A stretch of DNA of 12,816 nucleotides from assembly GCA_937890045.1 (NCBI GenBank), contig CALBXV010000685.1, forward strand, positions 1 through 12,816, in the 5' to 3' direction. Source of the DNA: an uncultured archaeon (GTDB lineage Archaea > Thermoproteota > Nitrososphaeria > Nitrososphaerales > CALBXV01). The position numbers were made by a program, and so were the translations under genes. Position 1 is the first letter of the stretch; the number at the start of each line of letters is the position of its first letter. The notes beneath the pieces were generated by a model. The model was not told the DNA's origin, made no database searches, and was given only the letters and a program-made list of their open reading frames with translations. Below are positions 7,334 to 12,753 of this stretch, one piece after another.

Positions 7334-7521
7334 TCTTTGTCCTCTTTCTTCTTTTTCCAAATACCTTCTTCTTCAAGTTCTTTTTGAGCATCTAAAAAAT
7401 CATCAGCAGCCATTTCTGCTTGTCTCTGATCTTTAAAATAGCAATCAGTTAAAAGATAATCAACCAGCTCGTCTTTATCACCTAATTCTGCTAAGTGAGC
7501 TACCCATCCCATTTTACTCAT
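7330..7521 (-). CDS. small charged helical protein
   Basis: This encodes 63 residues from an ATG at 7521, preceded by AAGGAG in the end of the 27-residue gene. It shows one helical region with the pattern LAELGDKDELVDYLLTDCYF and then a highly charged Glu/Lys tail. It joins its neighbours through ATGA overlaps on both sides. No family is recognised. Confidence 0.65.
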   Translation of the reverse strand: MSKMGWVAHLAELGDKDELVDYLLTDCYFKDQRQAEMAADDFLDAQKELEEEGIWKKKKEDKE

Positions 7522-7601
7522 TGTTTCTTCTCCTTCTTACATTTAGGACATTGTTCACCTTTATAGTATCCATGTTTTGAACATATACCTGCTATTTTCA
7601 T
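7518..7601 (-). CDS. 27-residue mini zinc-knuckle protein
   Basis: This very short gene has an ATG at 7601, with TTAGGAGATAAA just upstream, and ends in a TGA that overlaps the next ATG. The product has CSKH (residues 7-10) and CPKC (18-21), a C-x2-H / C-x2-C metal site filling almost the whole chain, then a Lys-rich tail. Similar 25-40-residue metal knuckles occur in many phages. The good SD and the ATGA junction support it as real. The function is unknown. Confidence 0.65.
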   Translation of the reverse strand: MKIAGICSKHGYYKGEQCPKCKKEKKQ

Positions 7602-7621
7602 TTTATCTCCTAACAGTTTTC

Positions 7622-7694
7622 GGGTCTAGCATTTCAAAGGAGTCATATCAGACAACGACACTTATATTGTCTGAGTTAAACAAATACTAGACCC
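7622..7694 (-). ncRNA. leader hairpin, candidate cis-acting RNA element
   Basis: On the - strand, bases 7694-7682 pair with 7634-7622 in a 13-bp stem containing one G-U wobble (a mismatch on the + strand). Inside it, 7674-7667 pair with 7655-7648 in a perfect 8-bp hairpin with an 11-base loop. There is no T run, so it is not an intrinsic terminator. It lies between the SSB-like gene and the 27-residue gene, about 20 bases before that gene's start. It could be a processing site, an mRNA-stability element or a translational control structure. Confidence 0.5.
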
Positions 7695-7716
7695 TACTCT
7701 CTGTGTTTTTAATTAA

Positions 7717-8361
7717 CTAAAACGGAATGTCTTCTTCCATTTCAGCAGGTGACAGTTTTGGACCATCAGCCCAGGGAACAACCTTAAAGACTTTAGTAGC
7801 CTTTCTTTTTTCCTGTTGAGCTTCGGGAAGATGCTTGGTATCTGATGTTATATATTCTTCCTGTCCTAGTTTAACTAAGACTGGGCTTCCTACAATATCA
7901 TCTGATTCCAACAAAGAAAGTTGTACATATTCTTTGTCATCTTTTCCTTTAGAAACTTCTGGCTCAAAGCCAAATAGCTTCATATACTCCACATACCTTC
8001 TGTTTAGATTAGCTGATTCACTAGTCGTAAAACAAAAAGTACCTCTGTCACGGAACTTTCTACCTACTATATGAGAACATGATGCTGTTTCTTGTTCACC
8101 AGTTCCATTTACAACAGGTATCCTGTTTCCTTCGTTATCCACCTCATATTCATAACCATCCATTTGCCATTCATCCTGAGTTTGCTTAGCAGCATCATCA
8201 TGTATAACATATGTGGTGTTGAATACAACTGCTGGTCCCGATTTAGTTCGTTCTAATTCCCTAGTAACAAGAGAATGAACGTGTGCAGGATATACCTGTC
8301 CAAAGTCAATCGGTTTCCATCCAGTATCTGAGCCATCATAGAAGGCATCTATCTTTTTCAT
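7717..8361 (-). CDS. phage single-stranded DNA-binding protein (SSB-like)
   Basis: This is a 214-residue protein that ends MEEDIPF. The acidic tail with a DIPF tip is the hallmark by which SSB proteins recruit partners. The body has alternating beta-like segments: AVVFNTTYVI near 44-53, IVGRKFRDRGTFCFT near 98-112, NLNRRYVEYMKLFGF near 118-132, and SPVLVKLGQEEY near 158-169. This layout is close to phage DUF669/SSB-type proteins found beside recombination genes. It would coat the single strands made by the exonuclease and assist the Rad52-like annealer. The ATG at 8361 has AAGGAG six bases upstream. The gene lies ten bases after its neighbour. The OB-fold assignment is inferred from the tail and context, not from close sequence identity. 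Confidence 0.7.
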   Translation of the reverse strand: MKKIDAFYDGSDTGWKPIDFGQVYPAHVHSLVTRELERTKSGPAVVFNTTYVIHDDAAKQTQDEWQMDGYEYEVDNEGNRIPVVNGTGEQETASCSHIVGRKFRDRGTFCFTTSESANLNRRYVEYMKLFGFEPEVSKGKDDKEYVQLSLLESDDIVGSPVLVKLGQEEYITSDTKHLPEAQQEKRKATKVFKVVPWADGPKLSPAEMEEDIPF

Positions 8362-8371
8362 TATTGTCTCC

Positions 8372-8656
8372 TTACGAGTTTGTTTTTGTTGTTTTAGTTG
8401 GTTTAGAGTATTTACCTACTATAGCAAGTACTTCCTCTTTACATTTTTCCATCGCTTTAGAGGGGGTGCTATCACCCATTCCCTGCCAGTAGCATTGAAA
8501 AGTAACAAACTTTCCCTGTGCAGTTCTGAAGTAATGTTTATTACCCCTCTTCTTATTAGCAATAAAGCCACTTTCTTTTAGTTCTGTAATCTTCTTTTCA
8601 GAAAGAATATTACTATTTGCTAAATCAGTAGCTTGTGCTTCGCTTAATTTCGCCAT
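8372..8656 (-). CDS. small hypothetical protein, possible winged-helix-like
   Basis: This encodes 94 residues from an ATG at 8656, with GGAG six bases upstream, inside the last 32 bases of the preceding gene. The N-terminal 45 residues contain two helices and a turn (ILSEKKITELKESGFIANKK) followed by a KHYFRTAQGKFVTF beta pair. That order resembles a small winged helix, though no family match is evident. The C-terminus is basic. It lies in the recombination cluster beside the SSB-like gene. Confidence 0.65.
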   Translation of the reverse strand: MAKLSEAQATDLANSNILSEKKITELKESGFIANKKRGNKHYFRTAQGKFVTFQCYWQGMGDSTPSKAMEKCKEEVLAIVGKYSKPTKTTKTNS

Positions 8657-8903
8657 CGCTTTCTCCTTCTTTATTTGTGTTATCTTTCTCAGTTGTCTTA
8701 TCCAAATGCTCTAATGTAAATGTGTGATAGCTAGGATTAACAGTTAGCTGAGAACCTTCTCCCGTTACAAATACCATACATGGTTTTCCGTTCATTAACT
8801 TCTGTCCCACATACTGTATCTCACGAAACTCTTTTCCATCATTTGTTCCTACAGAGTATATTATACCTGATTGTAATATTCCGTCATCGTATCCTACTTG
8901 CAT
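8625..8903 (-). CDS. small hypothetical protein in the recombination cluster
   Basis: This encodes 92 residues from an ATG at 8903, with AAGGGG about nine bases upstream. The gene overlaps the ribbon-helix-helix gene by 20 bases and the next gene by 32. The first 65 residues look like a compact beta domain (GKEFREIQYVGQKLMNGKPC then MVFVTGEGSQLTV). A charged Lys/Glu-rich tail follows. No family is recognised. Confidence 0.65.
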   Translation of the reverse strand: MQVGYDDGILQSGIIYSVGTNDGKEFREIQYVGQKLMNGKPCMVFVTGEGSQLTVNPSYHTFTLEHLDKTTEKDNTNKEGESDGEIKRSTSY

Positions 8904-9078
8904 CGTAGTATCCCCTTTGTTTTAGCTGTGTATTTACTATATGTCTAGTTTGTCCTGAGATTGATCTATCTTCATCTTTTGCTGCTTTTACAAGTGCGTA
9001 ATATGTCTTTTTAGGTAGTACTACAGCTATTCTATGCTGTCCTGTACCGAGTCTTTTTTTAGCTCCACGAGTAGTCAT
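8884..9078 (-). CDS. ribbon-helix-helix (Arc/CopG-like) DNA-binding protein
   Basis: This 64-residue protein matches the ribbon-helix-helix layout: a basic N-terminal arm, one beta strand (HRIAVVLP, about 15-22), helix A (KTYYALVKAAKDE), a short turn (DRSIS), and helix B (about 40-53). Such dimers bind operators through the paired strands. It starts with an ATGA overlap on the Rad52-like gene, so it is made with the recombination proteins. It may repress or time the early block, or act as an architectural factor. No partner toxin is adjacent, so an antitoxin role is less likely. Confidence 0.7.
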   Translation of the reverse strand: MTTRGAKKRLGTGQHRIAVVLPKKTYYALVKAAKDEDRSISGQTRHIVNTQLKQRGYYDASRIR

Positions 9079-9698
9079 TTAGCTAGTCTCCTTAGTTTAT
9101 CAAGACTTCCATCTAAGTTCCCTTTATGGACAAGTCCTGCGGTTATTTTACTTGCTACTTCATCAGCTTTGTCTTCGCTTATAGCTCTAGCTGCTTCTAG
9201 TAGGTCATCTACATTTTTATCTGTTAGTTCCATATCCTCTATTATATTCTTATATACATCGTCTGCGACATTAAATGCCATGTTCGCACCCTTCTTCCAA
9301 CAGTCTGTCACCGCTGCTTTTATATCATTACCAATATTTACATATGCACCATCTGTTCTTTTCTTTTGAATCCTATGAGCAGCCATACAATCATGCTCTC
9401 TCCATAGACCTTCATCAAACCATCTGAACCTACCATGCACTAAACAAGCTGCATCGCCTAGAATCTCAAATGCTTGTATTGTAAAACTATATGTTGGAAA
9501 GTTCTTTTGTATTATATCCCTCATATATCCAAACTCTACATAGTCAAAATCCTGTTGCTTCTTAATGAAAGCTTTGGGGGTTGGAGTATCACTTACCTTT
9601 TTATGTTTCTTTTGTATATCTCCTTCTACCTTACGTAGTACCTTCATTGGTATAGTATCTGCATTAATAGCTACTAGGTCATTTGTTTTAGCTGTCAT
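9075..9698 (-). CDS. Rad52-superfamily single-strand annealing protein (Sak-like)
   Basis: This encodes 207 residues from the ATG at 9698, chosen over an upstream codon at 9809 because AAGGAG lies seven bases before it. The core shows the Rad52/Sak pattern: YVEFGYMRDIIQKNF (53-67) corresponds to the 'Y-V-E-G-x-x-V' strand-helix region, and KAAVTDCWKKGANMA (127-141) corresponds to the conserved 'AVTDALKRAL...G' helix. The tail is helical and charged. Such proteins anneal complementary strands during phage recombination. The stop of the exonuclease gene is one base before this ATG, so the two are made together, as exonuclease-annealer pairs usually are. The family call rests on pattern and context and is not certain. 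Confidence 0.65.
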   Translation of the reverse strand: MTAKTNDLVAINADTIPMKVLRKVEGDIQKKHKKVSDTPTPKAFIKKQQDFDYVEFGYMRDIIQKNFPTYSFTIQAFEILGDAACLVHGRFRWFDEGLWREHDCMAAHRIQKKRTDGAYVNIGNDIKAAVTDCWKKGANMAFNVADDVYKNIIEDMELTDKNVDDLLEAARAISEDKADEVASKITAGLVHKGNLDGSLDKLRRLAK

Positions 9699-9699
9699 T

Positions 9700-10539
9700 T
9701 TATACTCCTTCTTCTGGTTTGCATTTTGATTTATATGGGCAGTAGTTACACTCCCACGGGTTATCCTTGCTACCATGTGCTGGTACCATAGATGATACCC
9801 ACGGCACAAGGTCGTCTATATCTTGAACGTCTTCATGAACTTCATTTAAATTAGTCCAGTATTCTAATGCACTGGACATCCAATCATCAGAATTAATTTT
9901 TACTGTTTTAAATGCACTATTATCTTTCTTATACCATTCTAGGCTTAGATTGATTTCATCTAATATATATTGATTAGTTAAACCAATTCCATATGTTCCA
10001 AGTTGAAGCTCATAATTTGTAGAAGGATTTGGGTCTCTATTCTTTCTTAGTCCAAATCTCTTTGTCCATTGCCAGCTGTGTGATGTTTTTATATCCATTA
10101 AGTATCCAATAGTATTTCCATCTGGGTGTTCTACTATCACAGCTATATCTAAATGTCCAACAACATTAAGCTCAGGTATCTCTATCTTATGTTCCATAAA
10201 TATTCTTATCTTTGTTTCAAGCATCTGAGAATCAGCAGAGGAGTCTTTATCTGTTGCCTCAAAATTAGAATACCTATTTTTGGAAGTAGCTATTCCCCAA
10301 CCATAATTTTTTACAGCTTCCTGTATATCTTTATGGATTACTGTACCAAGTCTTAGTACTCTATTAATTCTTAAGTCAATATCATCTCTTTCTGTGTCTT
10401 TTATATGATAATACTGTTTCTTAAAACAGGAACCAGCGGAGGATGCTGAGTAGAAACCCTTATACTTCTTATACTTTTTACGATTAATATTGTTCTCATT
10501 TACAATATAATCGTTGTAAATATCTTCTAATTTTATCAT
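9700..10539 (-). CDS. Cas4/RecB-like PD-(D/E)XK exonuclease with Fe-S cluster cysteines
   Basis: This is a 279-residue nuclease of the Cas4/AddB type. The visible order is SAGSCFKKQYY with Cys38, then RLGTVIHK with His69, GHLDIAV with Asp131, YLMDIKTS with the D-x-K pair at 149-151, ELQLGTYG with Gln179, and a C-terminal C-x2-C-x5-C (264, 267, 273). The four Cys fit a [4Fe-4S] cluster and the His/Asp/Asp/Lys set fits the metal-dependent active site. There is no CRISPR array or other cas gene in the window. This places it as the phage recombination exonuclease that makes single strands for the adjacent annealing protein. The ATG at 10539 has GGGAG about seven bases upstream. Confidence 0.88.
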   Translation of the reverse strand: MIKLEDIYNDYIVNENNINRKKYKKYKGFYSASSAGSCFKKQYYHIKDTERDDIDLRINRVLRLGTVIHKDIQEAVKNYGWGIATSKNRYSNFEATDKDSSADSQMLETKIRIFMEHKIEIPELNVVGHLDIAVIVEHPDGNTIGYLMDIKTSHSWQWTKRFGLRKNRDPNPSTNYELQLGTYGIGLTNQYILDEINLSLEWYKKDNSAFKTVKINSDDWMSSALEYWTNLNEVHEDVQDIDDLVPWVSSMVPAHGSKDNPWECNYCPYKSKCKPEEGV

Positions 10540-10582
10540 TTCTCCACTCCCTTAATTTAACAAATATATACACTTAAAGCAA

Positions 10583-10913
10583 ATAATTAAACCATGCCTA
10601 GTATACCTGCCTGCCCTCCAAGAGCCTATTTAATTATCTGGGAGTATAACCTAGCTGGGGTTTTACCGCAAGGTAGGGCTATCCGAGGTAGGGATAGTAG
10701 GACTAGGTATATACTCCCAAAGTTAACAGTGACATTAGCTCACAACTAGACATGGCTTAGTCTTTATGGATGGTTAGCCCCTTACTCCGCATACAGAGTA
10801 TTAACCGTGTGTGTTTATAGTCTGACACTTAATAGGACTCTAGATTTATTACGGCAACAACCTATTAGAGGTGTCCAGCAATTTTGCCTTTCGGCTCATC
10901 GGTGACCATCCAT
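10583..10913 (-). ncRNA. candidate large structured RNA filling a gene-free interval
   Basis: The interval 10540-10918 holds no supported gene but many stems. Pairs seen are: 10905-10913 with 10766-10774 (9 bp); 10893-10895 with 10886-10888, closing a GAAA loop on the - strand; 10871-10875 with 10824-10828 plus 10861-10867 with 10830-10836; 10783-10800 as a 7-bp hairpin; 10740-10747 with 10721-10732 (8 bp, bulged); 10703-10718 with 10640-10654 (15 bp, one bulge), enclosing hairpins at 10679-10697 and 10664-10675; and 10629-10637 with 10583-10591 (9 bp). It looks richer in G+C than its neighbours. The - strand is the default because all flanking genes lie there, but the strand evidence is mixed. 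I see no tmRNA, RNase P, tRNA or known riboswitch core. A replication origin is the main alternative. Confidence 0.6.
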
Positions 10914-10918
10914 TTTAG

Positions 10919-11104
10919 TTATAAATATTGTTCAATATCTTCTCCATCTTCATAGGCTCTTCTAAACATTTCAGCTTCAGCCATAACTTCTACTTCTTTG
11001 TCCCAATATTGACATTCATCACATTTACAGTTGCCCTCAACGATTTTATGTTTCTTTTTGCTTATTTTCCAATACTTTTCTAGAACCTTTCTTATCTTCA
11101 TCAT
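10919..11104 (-). CDS. small basic protein with CxCxxC motif
   Basis: This encodes 61 residues from an ATG at 11104 (a second ATG follows at once), with AGGAG nine bases upstream. It has a very basic helical N-terminus (KVLEKYWKISKKKHK), then CKCDEC (26-31), then an acidic helix. The Cys-rich centre and the good SD argue for coding, although the gene overlaps the previous one by 59 bases, more than any other same-strand pair here. Its stop lies only six bases from the outer stem of the structured interval. Confidence 0.6.
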   Translation of the reverse strand: MMKIRKVLEKYWKISKKKHKIVEGNCKCDECQYWDKEVEVMAEAEMFRRAYEDGEDIEQYL

Positions 11105-11288
11105 CTTTAAGTACTCCTATTTTCTTATAGTGTCTGATAAGACGTGTTTTGGACTCCGCAGTTAATGTGGCATCTTTCGTGAAAAGGATTCTCATATTAT
11201 TAGAAAGAGCCCATCCCGAATTTTTATTAACAGTGATTGGGTGCACTATCATTGATATATACATATGTAGCCATTTATTTATGTTCAT
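11046..11288 (-). CDS. small hypothetical protein
   Basis: This encodes 80 residues from an ATG at 11288, with AAAGGAG about six bases upstream and an ATGA overlap with the previous gene. The N-terminal third is hydrophobic with two Met/His pairs (WLHMYISMIVHP). A helical basic part with TLTAESKTRLIRHYKKIGVL follows, then a charged tail. No family is recognised. Confidence 0.6.
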   Translation of the reverse strand: MNINKWLHMYISMIVHPITVNKNSGWALSNNMRILFTKDATLTAESKTRLIRHYKKIGVLKDDEDKKGSRKVLENKQKET

Positions 11289-11581
11289 CTTCTTCTCCTT
11301 TGTTCCCTTTCTTCTACTAGGTCTAGATATTTCTCTGCTTTAGAGTTTGGAAATGTAGGTGGATGATCTGTTTGACTCATTATGATTTCATTTGGTCTCA
11401 TTTTAACGTCTTTATATGGGCCATTAGGTGACCTCTTATCAAGATATTTTATCATCATACCATTTCTTAGGATTGTATTCTTGATTAAATCAGCTTCTCT
11501 TCTTGTTCTATATACACCTACATGTTCTATTCTACTTGGGTCTTTAGGATTTCCAAATAGAGCTGTTACTTCTGTGTTCAT
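11285..11581 (-). CDS. small basic hypothetical protein
   Basis: This encodes 98 residues from an ATG at 11581, with AGGAG about 12 bases upstream and an ATGA overlap on the preceding gene. The first half, with HVGVYRTRREADLIKNTILR, resembles small alpha/beta sporulation-related-repeat (SPOR)-like or adaptor folds, but this is only a shape impression. The C-terminus is a run of Glu and Arg ending in four Arg. The function is unknown. Confidence 0.65.
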   Translation of the reverse strand: MNTEVTALFGNPKDPSRIEHVGVYRTRREADLIKNTILRNGMMIKYLDKRSPNGPYKDVKMRPNEIIMSQTDHPPTFPNSKAEKYLDLVEEREQRRRR

Positions 11582-11784
11582 AGTTTATCTATCTCCTGTT
11601 GTAAGAACTGTATTATAGTCTTGCCTACTCCAAACTTGCCATCATTTTTTATTTTCTCTTTCATTATAATTCTGTACATGTAATCTTTAATAATAGTATT
11701 ATTATCTTTCTTTGGTCTAGCAGGAGTTTGGTACATCTCTTCATAGAGAATATCACAGCCAGGTTTGTTGCATTTCTTTAACAT
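11578..11784 (-). CDS. small hypothetical protein with N-terminal CxxxxC
   Basis: This encodes 68 residues from an ATG at 11784, with GGAGGG about nine bases upstream. It begins MLKKCNKPGCD, a possible half metal site, and continues as a basic helical chain (IIKDYMYRIIMKEKIKNDGK) with a helical end. It overlaps the upstream gene by 7 bases and the next by an ATGA junction. No family is recognised. Confidence 0.65.
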   Translation of the reverse strand: MLKKCNKPGCDILYEEMYQTPARPKKDNNTIIKDYMYRIIMKEKIKNDGKFGVGKTIIQFLQQEIDKL

Positions 11785-12362
11785 ATTTTAAACCCTCCAC
11801 TATTCTCACAAAATTCCTTAAAGCTTAATACTTCTCTATAGCTAAATGGATAGTGTGTGGACATATCTGTTACTTCACCTTTACCATGACAAATATTACA
11901 CTTAAAGTTCGGGTCTTTCTCTCTTAGCTCCATTCCTATAGGGTCCAGTCTAATACCTGTGCCTTTACAAAAGCTGCATTTTTCTAGTGGAAGAGTTGCC
12001 AATCTTTTTGTGTACTCATTCTGATATTGTACTATTGAACCATCTTTATCTAAATCATTCAATCTCTTTGCTATTTTATTTGCTTTAGTCTTGCTTATTT
12101 TATACCCACTATTATCCATGCCTTCTTGTAGGTCTTTTGTGCTCATAAAGTCAACACATGCTTGAAATACAAACGCCCAGAGTGGTCTCCATCTCCAGTT
12201 ATTAGTATACCAATGTGCGCCTACAACTGCTACTTCATATGCGCCCAGCTTCTCAAAATATATCTCATTTTCTTTGTGCGTGTGTTCCTGATGCCAATTA
12301 TGTGTTGGCTTCTCTACATTATGAGGGTTCACTGGATTTAGTCCATGTAAATCAAATCCCAT
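11778..12362 (-). CDS. conserved phage protein with DnaJ-type zinc finger
   Basis: This is a 194-residue protein beginning MGFDLHGLNP, a start I recognise from a widespread phage family of unknown function. After an aromatic segment (YTNNWRWRPLWAFVFQACV, 52-70) comes a helical part, then two DnaJ-like half-fingers, CSFCKGTG (129-136) and CNICHGKG (155-162), which would bind zinc. It ends with the family's YPFSYREVLSFKEFC and SGGFKIC segments. The DnaJ-type finger suggests protein or nucleic-acid binding, but no J domain is present, so it is not a cochaperone on this evidence. The ATG at 12362 has AAAGGAG about seven bases upstream. Confidence 0.75.
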   Translation of the reverse strand: MGFDLHGLNPVNPHNVEKPTHNWHQEHTHKENEIYFEKLGAYEVAVVGAHWYTNNWRWRPLWAFVFQACVDFMSTKDLQEGMDNSGYKISKTKANKIAKRLNDLDKDGSIVQYQNEYTKRLATLPLEKCSFCKGTGIRLDPIGMELREKDPNFKCNICHGKGEVTDMSTHYPFSYREVLSFKEFCENSGGFKIC

Positions 12363-12375
12363 TTTATTATCTCCT

Positions 12376-12753
12376 TTATTTTATTCCTCTTTTATTTCCC
12401 TTAGAATCTGTACTTCCTTCTTTAGAAGATGTTGCTCTACCGAAATGGTGGTTTGGATATTTTCCTTTTAAGTCTTGTCTTCCACCTTGAGGTTTCTTCT
12501 TATATTTTCTAGATGGAGTTACTTTATCTATCCAATTCTTTCGTTGTTGTAGATTGTGAAATGCTGGCCATCCATTATACAGTTTGTATTTAGGCTTAAT
12601 ATCATTGAACTCTTTACTCTGTTCTGAAAAGAACTCTTTCTTATCTCTAATATAATCGGGGTCGTCTAATCCCTTATAAGGAAATACAAATGGAATCTTA
12701 TTACTTCTATATTTCCTAGTTCCTGGACTTCTCTTTTCCTTTTTATTTGACAA
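12376..12753 (-). CDS. very basic hypothetical protein
   Basis: This encodes 125 residues from a TTG at 12753, with GGGAG five bases before it and no better ATG. It is Lys/Arg-rich throughout, with PGTRKYRSNKIPFVFPYKGL at the N-terminus, a central GWPAFHNLQQRKNWIDKV helix, and a Gly/Lys/Ser-rich unstructured tail. The charge suggests nucleic-acid binding, but no family is recognised. It is the rightmost complete gene. The last 63 bases of the window show only short open stretches that could be the end of one more gene. Confidence 0.65.
   Translation of the reverse strand: MSNKKEKRSPGTRKYRSNKIPFVFPYKGLDDPDYIRDKKEFFSEQSKEFNDIKPKYKLYNGWPAFHNLQQRKNWIDKVTPSRKYKKKPQGGRQDLKGKYPNHHFGRATSSKEGSTDSKGNKRGIK

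Noticed and set aside
9034..9369. A 111-codon open frame on the + strand opposite the annealing gene
   Set aside because: It is Ser/Leu-rich antisense shadow sequence without an SD. The - strand gene explains the region.
9700..10539. The Cas4-like gene as part of a CRISPR-Cas system
   Set aside because: There is no array and no other cas gene. The neighbouring annealing and SSB-like genes point to phage recombination.
10540..10582. A promoter for the exonuclease gene in the A/T-rich bases before it
   Set aside because: TATATA-like segments are present, but no -35 box at acceptable spacing could be seen among the general A+T richness.
6523..10718. GGGAGTAT shared by the attenuator (6523-6530) and the large structured interval (10711-10718) on the - strand
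   Set aside because: It is only eight bases, contains an SD-like core that recurs often, and no longer similarity surrounds it.
10594..10749. A 51-codon open frame on the + strand inside the gene-free interval
   Set aside because: There is no SD, it runs against all neighbouring genes, its composition is set by the inverted repeats, and the product is not protein-like.
10583..10913. tmRNA, RNase P RNA, group I intron or hammerhead ribozyme
   Set aside because: There is no tRNA-like T-loop or CCA end, no conserved RNase P core, and no convincing group I P7/J8-7 region. The CGATGAG...GAAA stretch near 10890-10900 is a GAAA-capped hairpin without the other hammerhead parts.
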